DNA from: Scytonema hofmannii PCC 7110
GTDB taxonomy: Bacteria > Cyanobacteriota > Cyanobacteriia > Cyanobacteriales > Nostocaceae
Length of the DNA stretch: 64,000 bases
Reading direction: 5' to 3'
NCBI RefSeq assembly: GCF_000346485.2
Contig: NZ_KQ976354.1
Span: 8,040,221-8,104,220 of the forward strand
Shown here: positions 51,497 to 61,112 of the stretch, piece after piece
How positions within the stretch are numbered: the stretch's first letter is position 1
Layout: every line of letters starts with the position of its first letter
Translations under genes and position numbers: made by a program
Notes under the pieces: generated by a model
Database searches by the model: none
Seen by the model: only the letters and a program-made list of their open reading frames with translations
What the model was told of the DNA's origin: nothing

Positions 51497-53038
51497 TTAC
51501 TGAGTCTGAACTGCTTTTTTGCGGAATATCCACAACGTTTGAATTATCTGAGCTAAAGATAGCCCTCTTTGTTCCTGCACGAAGAGTAGTGGGACAAGTG
51601 CTACAAGTCTAAATAAGGCAGAAACGGCAAATAAGCCTGGAATACCACCAAAGAAGGTACTCTCTGCAATAAAGCCACCTATAGTAGTACCTAACGCACC
51701 ACTAGCACCCCCAACAGCAGCTGCGATCGCAAAGTAGACAGATTGTTGTTTGACTGGTGCAATACTCAACTGCATATTATTGTTACACAAGTCAACGGCG
51801 GCTGAAGTCCCTCCAAGCAAGATATGGATGAGTGGTAACCACACCCAGATGTCAAAAAAATTAACTTCCACCCCCAGCCATAGCAATGGTGCGATCGCAA
51901 CTAAAATCCCTACCGATATTAATATGATACGATTGCCGACTTTATCAGATAGCTTACCCCATAAAATTAGCATCAGCAAATTGGCTCCAGCTTGAATGCT
52001 ACTGTAAAGCGTTACCAAGCTAACATCTAATTTTAAAGTGCTTAACATATAAAGGTTGAAATAGGGAGCACTGAGGTTAAAAGCTAACATCCAGAAACTG
52101 AAATAGAAAAGAAACATTAAAAAGTTAGAATTATTAATAATGCTTTGGCTCGCGGTTTCATTAGGTGCTATTTTAACCCTTTCTAACTGAGGTTTAATAA
52201 CATTTTTTGCCTGAGTTTGTGGAACAACAGTTGCATTTTGCATCACGGGATTCATATCCACTTGAAAATGCTGACACCCAATGCTGACAACCCCAGCAAA
52301 AATTCCCAGAAAAACGATGATTCCATAACCTTGTAGCGTTCCTCCCGGCCATTTTGACACGACTAAACCCGCCAAAGGAACACAAATCAAATTAGTGAGA
52401 CTGGCGGCGCTAGTTCTCAATCCAAAGTATCTTCCCCGCAATTTTCGGGGAACTATCATTGCCATCCAACTCAACCAAGATGCACTTCCGAGTCCTCCTA
52501 AAAGATTGGTCAACAAAACAATGACTAACGTCATGACAACCAACTGGTGAGAATTAATCCGTCCTAAGCTATAGACGATAATGCCAATGACGAGAAACAT
52601 CCAAAGGAGTCGAGCAATACCATGAGTCAATAAGGAATACCGAAAGCGGCTAGTTGCGCGTTCTGAAAGGTAAGCACCTACAGGTTGGATGATGTTTACC
52701 ACCATTGGAATAGAAGATATCAATCCAAAAATAATTGGGCTAGCACCTAATTCCACCAAAAAATGACTTAATAAAATACCTGTGGTGGTTATGGCGAACA
52801 CTGCTGCAAACACGGAATCCATAGTAGAAGCTTTTAGGCTGGCGCGAATAGCATCCTTTTTTATGGCTGTAGAACTAGGTGTTGGGGTTGCAGCTAGTTC
52901 TGAAATGGCAATTTGAGGGATTTTTGGAGCTAAAGAAGCAGCCGTCTCTAATGGAATGGATTCCATGTCTATCTCCACAGATGGATCGGTTGATGGTTTT
53001 AAATGAAAATTGTAATTCTTCGTTATTTTAGCTTGCAT
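51497..53038 (-). CDS. MFS transporter
   Basis: 513 residues with a long polar N-terminus (about 70 residues, rich in Pro/Ser/Ala), then 12 helices. LVELGASPIIFGLISSIPMV, YLSERATSRFRYSLLTHG and WLSWMAMIVPRKLRGRYFGL give the MFS helix 2-3 and 4-5 loops; LWGKLSDKVGNRIILI repeats the motif in the second half. Substrate unknown. It is followed after 11 bp by the CHAT-STAND gene and probably co-transcribed, which is unusual for an immune-type gene. No lesions seen. Confidence 0.85.
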   Translation of the reverse strand: MQAKITKNYNFHLKPSTDPSVEIDMESIPLETAASLAPKIPQIAISELAATPTPSSTAIKKDAIRASLKASTMDSVFAAVFAITTTGILLSHFLVELGASPIIFGLISSIPMVVNIIQPVGAYLSERATSRFRYSLLTHGIARLLWMFLVIGIIVYSLGRINSHQLVVMTLVIVLLTNLLGGLGSASWLSWMAMIVPRKLRGRYFGLRTSAASLTNLICVPLAGLVVSKWPGGTLQGYGIIVFLGIFAGVVSIGCQHFQVDMNPVMQNATVVPQTQAKNVIKPQLERVKIAPNETASQSIINNSNFLMFLFYFSFWMLAFNLSAPYFNLYMLSTLKLDVSLVTLYSSIQAGANLLMLILWGKLSDKVGNRIILISVGILVAIAPLLWLGVEVNFFDIWVWLPLIHILLGGTSAAVDLCNNNMQLSIAPVKQQSVYFAIAAAVGGASGALGTTIGGFIAESTFFGGIPGLFAVSALFRLVALVPLLFVQEQRGLSLAQIIQTLWIFRKKAVQTQ

Positions 53039-53044
53039 TTAAAT

Positions 53045-53095
53045 TAGGGAGTAGGGAGTAGGGAGTAGGGGGTAGGGGGTAGAAAGTAGACAAGG
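53045..53095. repeat. Tandem repeat GGGAGTAGGGAGTAGGGGGTA
   Basis: Short tandem repeats between two divergent genes. Confidence 0.7.
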
Positions 53096-53162
53096 GAGGG
53101 TAGACTAGAAAGAAGAATATATTGTCCCCCTTGTCCCTCTAACTCCTACTCCTTAAAAAAAG

Positions 53163-54437
53163 ATGAAAAGAAGTATTTGGAAATTTTTAGGGGTTTTGAT
53201 TGCGATCGCCCTTTCGATAATTGGGTGCGAGCACTTACCAAGCATTTCCACGAAACCTACCCCAGTAACTATCAAACTCAGTGGTTGGATAGCTAGCCCA
53301 GCAGAACAAAAACTTTTGAAACAAGTTCTGCATGAATTCGAGGCAAAGTATCCAAATATCAAAGTGAAACATGAGGTTATTAATGACCAATACATGGATG
53401 TGATAAAAACTCGGTTGGTTGGAGAAGCAGCACCCGATGTCTTTTATTTGGATGCTTTTGAAGCTCCTTTCCTTATGAGTCAGAATGTTTTGGAACCACT
53501 AGATGCATATATTACCTCCGAATTTGACTTGGCTGATTTTGAGGAAACGCTATTAAAAAGTTTTAAGTATGAAAATTACATATATGGTCTTCCTAAAGAT
53601 TATTCAACGCTTGCTCTGTTTTATAACAAAAAAGCTTTTGCTACAGCAGGCTTAGATAGCCCCCCAAGGACTTGGGATGAACTCCGCACCTATTCTCAAA
53701 AACTTTCTGTAGATCTTAACCAGGATAGCAGAATCGACCGCTATGGCTTCGGTGAAATCCCTGAATTAGCACGTCAAGCTTACAAAATTCAAGCTTTTGG
53801 CGGACAAGTTGTAGACCGCAATGGTTATGCAACGTTTGCGAGTCAAGCAGCTGTAGAAGGGTTGCAGTTGGCGGTAGACCAATATCAAAAAGACCGTTCT
53901 TCAGCACAAAAGTCTGATGTTGGGACTAACTCTGGTGGTGAAATGTTCGGTCAGGGTAAGGTTGCAATGATTGTTGAAGGGAGTTGGACAATTCCGTATC
54001 TGATAGAAACTTTTCCCAATTTAGAGTTTGCTACCGCAGAAGTACCGAGTATTAATGGTCAAAAAAGCACAATGATTTTCACTGTTGCTTATGTGATGAA
54101 CAAGCAGTCAGAGCACAAAGCTGAAGCTTGGGAATTAATTTCTTATCTTACAGGTAAAGAAGGGATGGCAAAGTGGACGCAAACAGGTTTTGCCTTGCCA
54201 TCACGTAAATCTGTTGCTCAGAAATTGGGATATGACAAAGACCAGTTGCGGTCTGCACTGTTAGCAGGCGTAGACTACGGTATGCCATGGCAATTGGGTA
54301 AATACCCAGCACCTGTGATGAACAATTTTGACAACCAGTTTGTCAGTGCTTTACTCGGACAGCAACCCCTCAAGCAAGCAATGCAGCGAGGACAGGAAGA
54401 AGCAAATGAATTGGTGAAAGCGATCGCAATGGAGTGA
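53163..54437 (+). CDS. ABC sugar-type solute-binding lipoprotein (family 1)
   Basis: 424 residues. Lipoprotein signal ALSIIGCEHLPS with the lipobox Cys near residue 22. Mature part: VTIKLSGWIASPAEQKLLKQ, FEAKYPNIKVKHEVINDQYM, APDVFYLDAFEAPFLM, YGLPKDYSTLALFYNKKAF, PPRTWDELRTYSQKL, GQGKVAMIVEGSWTIPYLIE, and EAWELISYLTGKEG. This is the UgpB/MalE-like carbohydrate-binding family. No permease or ATPase gene is adjacent, so it works with a distant system or is an orphan receptor. Complete. Confidence 0.9.
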   Translation: MKRSIWKFLGVLIAIALSIIGCEHLPSISTKPTPVTIKLSGWIASPAEQKLLKQVLHEFEAKYPNIKVKHEVINDQYMDVIKTRLVGEAAPDVFYLDAFEAPFLMSQNVLEPLDAYITSEFDLADFEETLLKSFKYENYIYGLPKDYSTLALFYNKKAFATAGLDSPPRTWDELRTYSQKLSVDLNQDSRIDRYGFGEIPELARQAYKIQAFGGQVVDRNGYATFASQAAVEGLQLAVDQYQKDRSSAQKSDVGTNSGGEMFGQGKVAMIVEGSWTIPYLIETFPNLEFATAEVPSINGQKSTMIFTVAYVMNKQSEHKAEAWELISYLTGKEGMAKWTQTGFALPSRKSVAQKLGYDKDQLRSALLAGVDYGMPWQLGKYPAPVMNNFDNQFVSALLGQQPLKQAMQRGQEEANELVKAIAME

Positions 54438-54559
54438 TAATATTTTGGATTTTGGATTTTAGATTTTGGATTGAGCAAACTTGAATGGAATAATATTATT
54501 TTAGATGTATAAATCGAGAAAGTTTATTATAGGAAAATAAACGGATACAGGAACAGAAC

Positions 54560-54844
54560 ATGACTAGTCAAAAAACCTATGCCGAAGCTTGCAACAGCTT
54601 TGATGAAATTTACAATGAGGCAATTAAAAGTCGAGAACCTGTAGTTGTTTCTCGTGAAGGTGCTGAAAGCGTATCTGTAATTCCCACTTCAGAGCTTAAC
54701 AGTATTATAGAAACAGCATACTTGTTCCAGTCACCTGAAAATGCAGTGCGTCTTTTAGATGCTTTGCAACGTGTCAAAGCCAAGACTAATAAACCTCAAA
54801 CTATAGAGGAGCTTCGTAAGGAGTTAAATTTATACGAAGAATAA
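54560..54844 (+). CDS. yefM: Phd/YefM-type antitoxin
   Basis: 94 residues. TYAEACNSFDEIYNEAIKSR, EPVVVSREGAESVSVIPTSE and LNSIIETAYLFQSPENAVRL follow the Phd/YefM fold (DNA-binding N-terminus with VVVSR.G...V.VI...), and the disordered C-terminal tail (TIEELRKELNLYEE) would wrap the toxin. Ten bp before the toxin gene, antitoxin first, the usual order of yefM-yoeB. It represses the operon alone or with the toxin. Confidence 0.85.
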   Translation: MTSQKTYAEACNSFDEIYNEAIKSREPVVVSREGAESVSVIPTSELNSIIETAYLFQSPENAVRLLDALQRVKAKTNKPQTIEELRKELNLYEE

Positions 54845-54854
54845 TAACAAGTCA

Positions 54855-55181
54855 ATGCCAGAAAATTTAGAAGCCGAAGAACTTTCTCAATCTGAAACTT
54901 CTCAAAAAATTTCACAACAAGACCTCGTTTTTGACAAGCAGTTTTTGGAAGACCTGACCTATTGGGTAGAGACAAATAGAAAGATTGCACTTCGAGTTTT
55001 ATCTTTAGTTGAAGAGATAAGACGCAATCCATTTGAAGGAACAGGTAAACCTGAAAGGTTAAAATATTATGATATGAACATATGGTCGCGGCGACTGACT
55101 CAAGTAGATCGCATTGTTTATGTAGTTAGTAATAACCGCATTGAGTTCCTTCAATCTCGCTATCATTATGGCGATCTCTAA
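54855..55181 (+). CDS. yoeB: Txe/YoeB-type toxin
   Basis: 108 residues: a polar leader of about 22 residues, then DLVFDKQFLEDLTYWVETNR, ALRVLSLVEEIRRNPFEGTG (general-base Glu), KPERLKYYDMNIWSRRLTQV (Arg) and DRIVYVV...SRYHYG (terminal His/Tyr). These are the catalytic residues of YoeB, a ribosome-dependent mRNA interferase. The leader is longer than in E. coli YoeB (84 residues). Paired with the YefM-like gene. Confidence 0.85.
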   Translation: MPENLEAEELSQSETSQKISQQDLVFDKQFLEDLTYWVETNRKIALRVLSLVEEIRRNPFEGTGKPERLKYYDMNIWSRRLTQVDRIVYVVSNNRIEFLQSRYHYGDL

Positions 55182-55317
55182 AAGGAGAGTTCCACTCTTT
55201 CAACTGATACAATTAGTTCCAAATCCCGCCAATCCGGATGATCCGGTAGCAACTATCAAGTAGCCCTGTGCGAACTGCGTACACCAGGACGAATGAAAAT
55301 GGGCATTGGGTTTTTCC

Positions 55318-56622
55318 CTAACCCCTAACCCCTAACCCCTGACCTCTCTTACGCTGTAGCAAACAACCCAATCCTAAAACTGCAAACGCAACAGCTCCAG
55401 TTGCAGAACTTGGTTCAGGAACTTTTGTTGTTGAACTAATCCTTAGAACTTGTCCCTGTCCTGCGCGATCGCCCTTATTCGATACATAAACTGCGCCATC
55501 GGGACCGACGGTAAGAGCAGTTGCTGACTCTAGCCCATTGCCACTCAGGAGAGTTGTACGAGTTCCATCAGGGGCTATTTGGATAAGAGACGCATCTGCG
55601 GTACCCAACCACTGAGGTACATTGGAGTATTGCAACGCATACAGATTACCTTTAGCATCAAATTCTAAATCCGTGAGTTGAGTAAAACCTTCGGCAAAAA
55701 CCGTGACTTCGCCATCAGATGCGACTCGTAAGATACGTGCTTTTCCTACTGGAAAAGGAAAACCCGTGTACTCACTAACATACAAAGCACCATCGGGACC
55801 AAATGAAGCACCTGTCGGTACTGATTCAATCTCGATTTCTTCAGGAATGCGATCGCTTGGAGGTGCTTCAGGAGGTAAAACCTGTCCCGGTCTAGGGGTT
55901 GGAAAGACGGGATTGGATATCTTTTGCTTGGGAAGTACAACAAAAGATTTCAAATTACTACCGTCAAGCCCTACAGTTAATACATTATTAGCAGCTGCAT
56001 CAATCACATAAGCAGTATTCTCCTTTATCGCCAGGGCATAAGGATTACTAGCTATCTCACCACTGACATCAAGGACATTTCCCCCATCAGCATTATTAGC
56101 CAATTCATACTTTGCAAAATTAGCAATACTTGTTAGCGAACCCGTTTGAAAATCTACTTTATAAAGTTGTCCCCAACCAGGAGCGCTTTCTGGAAAATCT
56201 TTGATGGTGGGATTACCGCCATACCCAATTAAAAGGTAAGGATTTCCCATAGCATCAAATTGTATGTCTTGAGGACCTTCTCCCGTACTTCCACCGGGTC
56301 TTAACGCTACAGACGGTAAACCTTCCAATATGCGCTCTTGTTTACCATCTTTCACTCTTGTCACTGCACCAGTTGTACCTACACAAGAATCAAGACCTTC
56401 CAAACTAGGTCCAGGAATGCATCTCCCATCCCCTCCCACACCTGACTCTGTAATGTAAAGACTGCCATCGGGACTAAAGTTAAGACCTCTTACATTATTG
56501 AGCTTATCAGCAACAACGCTGAATGAAGCAGCTACTACAGGTTGAGTTCCAAAAGCCGTAGCAAAACCGAATGCAAGAATTGCAAAGCTTATAGTTGATT
56601 GAGATAGAAGTGACAAACGCAT
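55318..56622 (-). CDS. ScyD/ScyE-type NHL-repeat protein with PEP-CTERM signal
   Basis: 434 residues. Signal peptide (FAILAFGFATAFGTQPVVAA), then repeated NHL-propeller strands: VRGLNFSPDGSLYITESGVG, GPQDIQFDAMGNPYLLIGYG, VPTGASFGPDGALYVSEYTG, LTDLEFDAKGNLYALQYSNV, LTVGPDGAVYVSNKGDRAGQ. The C-terminus has VPEPSSATGAVAFAVLGLGC then LLQRKR, a PEP-CTERM sorting signal for envelope anchoring by exosortase. Related ScyD/ScyE proteins occur in scytonemin loci, but no other scy gene is here. The last residues (GLGVRG) come from a GGGGTTAGGGGTTA repeat that also supplies the stop. Confidence 0.85.
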   Translation of the reverse strand: MRLSLLSQSTISFAILAFGFATAFGTQPVVAASFSVVADKLNNVRGLNFSPDGSLYITESGVGGDGRCIPGPSLEGLDSCVGTTGAVTRVKDGKQERILEGLPSVALRPGGSTGEGPQDIQFDAMGNPYLLIGYGGNPTIKDFPESAPGWGQLYKVDFQTGSLTSIANFAKYELANNADGGNVLDVSGEIASNPYALAIKENTAYVIDAAANNVLTVGLDGSNLKSFVVLPKQKISNPVFPTPRPGQVLPPEAPPSDRIPEEIEIESVPTGASFGPDGALYVSEYTGFPFPVGKARILRVASDGEVTVFAEGFTQLTDLEFDAKGNLYALQYSNVPQWLGTADASLIQIAPDGTRTTLLSGNGLESATALTVGPDGAVYVSNKGDRAGQGQVLRISSTTKVPEPSSATGAVAFAVLGLGCLLQRKRGQGLGVRG

Positions 56623-57240
56623 ACAATAATTTATCGTTAAAAGGACAAGAAGCTTTTGTGTTAATTAAAATTTTTAAACATCTGTACTTTTTAGCAAAAA
56701 GCATATAGGATATTTATGACTAGTAGCAATGAATTTCTTTTCGATTGACTTGATATTTTTTTTGTTTTTATTTTCTGTTTTCAATCTAAATTCAAAATTT
56801 CAACTACAAGTAAGGTGGGCAATGACCACCCTACATTGCTGAAATTTTTTTATAAATAATTTAAGATTTCCATCCCTAGCTTAACTTTTATAGGACTTAT
56901 GCATACTCTACGAATTCTTGGCGCTCTTGGCGTCTTGGCGGTTCGATAAATCAAGGTTTCTAGCAATTTTTCCGTAAGTCCTGTTTTAAATTATGATTCT
57001 TTGAATGTTCCTTCATATTTCATAAGATGTAGGGTGTTTATCCTGAAGACGTACTTTGATTCATTCACAAGATTTACTTCATCAACTTCTACATTACTGA
57101 AGCTCATTCACTAGAAATATATACTTTTAGGCATTTCCTGAACTCATGATTTTGCAATAGAATTATTGCAGTTCTAAGAAAACAGGACTTTTGTCAAGCC
57201 AAGCACACTCTATCTGTAACAAGCAAAAAATAACAACTTT
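56623..57240. other. Gene-free stretch with MITE relics
   Basis: About 620 bp. 56812-56873 resembles the right half of MITE family A (GGTGGGCAATGACCACCCTAC...TAAGATTTCC). 56892-56982 is a separate small element (next entry). The remainder is AT-rich and should include the cheR promoter. No gene recognised. Confidence 0.45.
56892..56982. repeat. Small MITE-like element with AGGACTTA ends
   Basis: 91 bp bounded by AGGACTTA and TAAGTCCT, containing the common GGCGCTCTTGGCGTCTTGGC motif found around many cyanobacterial genes. No gene inside. Confidence 0.5.
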
Positions 57241-58065
57241 ATGATGCAGGAGCAACTTGAAGATATAGAAATTCAATTGCTATTAGAAGGTATATATCGT
57301 TACTATGGATTTGACTTTAGAAACTATGCTTTAGCTTCTATCAAACGTCGAATTTGGGGAACGATTAAATCTGAAGGATTAACTAGTATCTCTGGATTGC
57401 AAGAAAAAGTGCTTCACAATCCCGAATGTATGGAGAGATTCTTATTTAATCTTTCAGTTAACGTGACTAGTATGTTTCGTGATGCTAGTTTTTTTCTTAC
57501 TTTAAGAAAAAAACTAGTGCCCTTATTACGAACGTATCCTTTTATTCGCATTTGGCATGCTGGATGTTCAACTGGTGAAGAAGTTTATTCTATGGCAATT
57601 TTGCTTCATGAGGAAGGGCTGTATCACCGTTGCAGACTGTATGCAACTGATATCAACGAAATTGTTTTAAAACAAGCAATATCTGGAATTTTTTCACTTG
57701 AACTCATGCAAAACTATACTCAAAACTATTTGCAGGCAGGTGGTCAAAAATCTTTTTCAGAATATTATACTGCTGCATACGATAATGCTATATTTTCCTC
57801 TTATCTCAAAGAAAATATGGTCTTCTCACAACATAACTTGGCTACAGATAATTCTTTTAATGAATTTCATGTCATTCTATGTAGAAATGTATTAATATAT
57901 TTCAATCAATCTTTACAGAACAGAGTTCATAATCTTTTTTACGAAAGCCTTAATAGATACGGGGTTATAGGTTTGGGGCGTCAAGAAACACTCAAGTTCA
58001 CACCACACGAAAAAAACTATGAGGTATTAGACATTGATGAAAAGATTTATCGTAGAATTAGTTAG
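57241..58065 (+). CDS. cheR: CheR-type protein-glutamate methyltransferase
   Basis: 274 residues; SAM-dependent methylation of chemoreceptor glutamates. LLLEGIYRYYGFDFRNYALA then SIKRRIWGTIKSEGLTSISG form the N-terminal helical domain; NVTSMFRDASFFLTLRKK, IRIWHAGCSTGEEVYSMAIL (SAM loop), RLYATDINEIVLKQAISGIF and ILCRNVLIYFNQSLQNRV are the classical CheR motifs. No TPR or pentapeptide motif follows, so it is the short form. Its stop lies within TTAGTTAGTAGTTAGTGG and the CheB gene starts 14 bp on. Confidence 0.93.
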   Translation: MMQEQLEDIEIQLLLEGIYRYYGFDFRNYALASIKRRIWGTIKSEGLTSISGLQEKVLHNPECMERFLFNLSVNVTSMFRDASFFLTLRKKLVPLLRTYPFIRIWHAGCSTGEEVYSMAILLHEEGLYHRCRLYATDINEIVLKQAISGIFSLELMQNYTQNYLQAGGQKSFSEYYTAAYDNAIFSSYLKENMVFSQHNLATDNSFNEFHVILCRNVLIYFNQSLQNRVHNLFYESLNRYGVIGLGRQETLKFTPHEKNYEVLDIDEKIYRRIS

Positions 58066-58079
58066 TAGTTAGTGGTTCA

Positions 58080-58667
58080 ATGACCTTTAAACTTATTGTT
58101 ATTGGAGCATCTTTAGGGGGTGTCAGTGCCCTGGAAGTTTTACTTGCAGGGTTGCCGAAAAATTTTCCAGTTCCTGTAGCTATTGTTCAACATCGTCACA
58201 AAGATTCTAATGATGATAAATTGAGATCTGCCTTACAACAATACAGCCACTTGGCGATCGCGGAACCCCAGGATAAGGAAGAGATCTTACCGGGAACTGT
58301 GTATTTAGCTCCTGCTGATTATCATTTACAGGTAGAAGGGAGAAATAATGCAATACCTCACCCTTACTTTTCCTTGTCTGTTGATGCTCCAGTGACCTAT
58401 GCAAGACCATCTATTGATGTCCTCTTTGAAACGGCGGCGGATGCTTACGCTGATAAAGTCATTGGCGTACTCTTGACAGGCGCAAATCATGATGGTACAC
58501 AAGGACTGGCAAGAATTAGAGCGCGAGGTGGCAAAACAGTGGTGCAAGAACCGTCAACTGCCTATTGTGCAATAATGCCCAAAGCTGCTATAGCGGCTGA
58601 CGTTGTGGATAAGAGTCTCCCCTTAGCAGATATTGCCCCTTTCTTGGTGAAAATTTGCCATATTTAA
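58080..58667 (+). CDS. cheB: CheB-type methylesterase, stand-alone domain
   Basis: 195 residues; removes the methyl groups set by CheR or deamidates receptors. Catalytic Ser in IVIGASLGGVSALEVLLAG, His in VAIVQHRHKD, Asp in GVLLTGANHDGTQGLARIRA, plus VYLAPADYHLQV. The regulatory receiver domain of classic CheB is absent, so control must come from elsewhere, perhaps the hybrid kinase next door. Same operon as cheR. Confidence 0.93.
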   Translation: MTFKLIVIGASLGGVSALEVLLAGLPKNFPVPVAIVQHRHKDSNDDKLRSALQQYSHLAIAEPQDKEEILPGTVYLAPADYHLQVEGRNNAIPHPYFSLSVDAPVTYARPSIDVLFETAADAYADKVIGVLLTGANHDGTQGLARIRARGGKTVVQEPSTAYCAIMPKAAIAADVVDKSLPLADIAPFLVKICHI

Positions 58668-58836
58668 CAAACTTCTTATTTTCTTCTTTGTATAAATAAA
58701 GTTATGAACTAAAGTCATTCATAAAAAACGCAAAATTTATAACTTAAGATAGTGTGAATAAACGAACTATAGGCGTCACAGTCAATAGAAAGACTTCAAA
58801 AAGCCTGATTTTATTTCTTAAAGCGTACTGATTACG

Positions 58837-61044
58837 ATGTCATTAGAACCAAAAGTTAATGTTCTGCTGGTGGATGACCATCCAGAAAATCTGCTGGCCT
58901 TAGAGGCAATTTTAGACAGCTTAGGGCAAAATCTGATAAGGGCTACATCAGGTGCGGAAGCACTGCGACACCTTCTCAATCAGGATTTTGCCGTCATCTT
59001 ATTGGATGTGCAGATGCCAGATATGGACGGGTTCGAGACAGCATCGCTTATTCGGCAGAGAGAACGTTCGCGCCATACACCAATTATTTTTCTCACAGCT
59101 TATAGCACCAGCGACACTATGGTGTATAGAGGTTACTCTGTTGGTGCAGTGGACTATTTGTTTAAACCTATAGAGCCAGAAATTTTAAAGTATAAGGTAT
59201 CGGCTTTTGTAGACTTGTTTCAGAAAAGCAATGAGGTGAAGCGACAAGCCGCACAACTGGCACTAATGAATGCTGAACTGAGAAAGCGTGAAGAAATGTT
59301 TCGTTCGTTAAGTGTTTGTTCACCTGTAGGAATTTTCTTAACAGATACATTAGGTAAATGCACTTACACTAATCCTCGCTATCAAGCTATCTACGGTATG
59401 ACGCACGAGGAGAGTTTGGGCGACGGTTGGACGTTGGCAATTCATCCACAGGATCGACAACAAGTTATTGCCGATTGGTATGCTGTATCTAGTAAAGGGC
59501 AGGAATATAAAGGAGAGTTTCGCATACTTATCCCTAGCAGTATTGAGCGTTGGGTACTTATGTCTTCATCCCCAATGCTTTCAAACGAAAAACAGGTCAT
59601 TGGTTATGTTGGTACGGTAGAAGATATTACAGAGCGAAAAAAAGCTGCAGAAGAACACATCAAGCTAATTCGCGAGCAAACAGCAAGACAAGAGGCTGAA
59701 ACAGCAAATCGCCTGAAAGATGAATTTTTAGCAACCCTTTCCCACGAACTTCGCACGCCACTGACTTCCATACTTGGTTGGGCGAGACTATTGCGCCAGA
59801 GAAAATTAGATGAAAAAGCTATAGTTCGTGCATTGGAAACGATTGAACGCAATGCGGCTTTACAAGCGCAACTCATTGATGACATTTTAGATGTTTCGCG
59901 AATTATACGCGGTAAGTTGCAATTGAATCTTGCACGAGTCAATTTAGCATCTGTGGTTTCAGCAGTTATAGATAGCGTTCATCTAGAAGCTGAAACTAAA
60001 AAGATTCAACTAGAGTATGTTGTTGAATCCACTCATTCAGAAGCAGCAGAAACACGGGGACAAGAAGACGAGGAAAACGATCCAGTACAACTTGCCGTGT
60101 CGTTGCGTCTTGCCCTCTCTACTTCCTATTACGTCTTGGGCGATCCCAATCGCATACAGCAAATCGTTTGGAATTTAATGAATAATGCACTCAAATTCAC
60201 CCCAGAAGGTGGAAAAATTCAGGTCCGATTATCAATGGAAGAGGGAAGAGGAGGATTAGGAATTGGGAATAATTCCCCATCCTTAGTCCCCAATGCCCAA
60301 TCTCCAACTTATATTCAAATTACGGTTAGTGACACGGGAAATGGTATCAGCCCAGAGTTTTTACCCTATGTCTTCGATCGCTTCCGGCAAGCCGATGGCA
60401 GTATCACCAGAAACCAAGGCGGATTGGGACTGGGGCTGGCGATTGTACGTTACCTAGTGGAAATGCATGGGGGAAGCGTTCGTGCAGAAAGTCCGGGATT
60501 AGGACAAGGAGCGACTTTTACTGTAAGGTTACCCCTTTTAGAAGGAAAAGACACAGTAAAAAAGGAGACAGGGGGAGAGATGGAGGAAAAAAAGTCTTCC
60601 ATCGCTCCCACTTCCCCCAACCTAGAATCTAAAGTCAACTCTAGCGACCCTTTCCACACCCTCAGTGGCTTACAGGTGCTTGTCGTTGATGATGATACTG
60701 ATACCCGAGAGTATGTCACGACAGTATTGCAACAGCATGGTGCTACCGTCACAGCTGTTGCATCGGTTCGTCAAGCACTTTCAACTATTGAGAAATCACC
60801 GCCCGATGTATTAGTGAGTGATATTGGAATGCCTGAGGAAGACGGTTACACTCTGATTGACAAGTTAAGAAACTTGGAACCAGAGATAGGAGGACAAATA
60901 CCAGCGATCGCACTAACAGCGTATGTTAGAGAACAAGACTGCTATCGAGCGTTGGAATACGGTTTTCAAGAGTACGTCACCAAGCCAGTAGAACCAACTC
61001 ACTTGATTAATTCAGTGACAAAGCTCATTCAACGTAAGAGTTAA
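58837..61044 (+). CDS. Hybrid sensor histidine kinase (REC-PAS-HisKA-HATPase-REC)
   Basis: 735 residues. REC1 1-125 ([40 protein letters not shown] with the Asp); PAS about 155-275 ([33 protein letters not shown]); HisKA His in [20 protein letters not shown]; HATPase [63 protein letters not shown]2 about 610-730 ([40 protein letters not shown]). Soluble, no membrane helix. A Ser/Asn/Pro-rich insert in the ATPase domain (near 60245-60310) is encoded by CCCCAATGCCCAATC-type repeat DNA. With CheR and CheB it forms a cyanobacterial chemosensory-like cluster. Confidence 0.93.
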   Translation: MSLEPKVNVLLVDDHPENLLALEAILDSLGQNLIRATSGAEALRHLLNQDFAVILLDVQMPDMDGFETASLIRQRERSRHTPIIFLTAYSTSDTMVYRGYSVGAVDYLFKPIEPEILKYKVSAFVDLFQKSNEVKRQAAQLALMNAELRKREEMFRSLSVCSPVGIFLTDTLGKCTYTNPRYQAIYGMTHEESLGDGWTLAIHPQDRQQVIADWYAVSSKGQEYKGEFRILIPSSIERWVLMSSSPMLSNEKQVIGYVGTVEDITERKKAAEEHIKLIREQTARQEAETANRLKDEFLATLSHELRTPLTSILGWARLLRQRKLDEKAIVRALETIERNAALQAQLIDDILDVSRIIRGKLQLNLARVNLASVVSAVIDSVHLEAETKKIQLEYVVESTHSEAAETRGQEDEENDPVQLAVSLRLALSTSYYVLGDPNRIQQIVWNLMNNALKFTPEGGKIQVRLSMEEGRGGLGIGNNSPSLVPNAQSPTYIQITVSDTGNGISPEFLPYVFDRFRQADGSITRNQGGLGLGLAIVRYLVEMHGGSVRAESPGLGQGATFTVRLPLLEGKDTVKKETGGEMEEKKSSIAPTSPNLESKVNSSDPFHTLSGLQVLVVDDDTDTREYVTTVLQQHGATVTAVASVRQALSTIEKSPPDVLVSDIGMPEEDGYTLIDKLRNLEPEIGGQIPAIALTAYVREQDCYRALEYGFQEYVTKPVEPTHLINSVTKLIQRKS

Positions 61045-61112
61045 TTGGGCATTGGGCATTGAGTCTGCATCTACTAACAACTAACAACTAACCACTAACA
61101 ACTAACCACTAA
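61045..61112. repeat. Tandem repeats between the kinase and ald genes
   Basis: TTGGGCATTGGGCATTG followed by ACTAACAACTAACAACTAACCACTAAC copies; the latter encode the VSG-stop end of alanine dehydrogenase. Confidence 0.75.
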
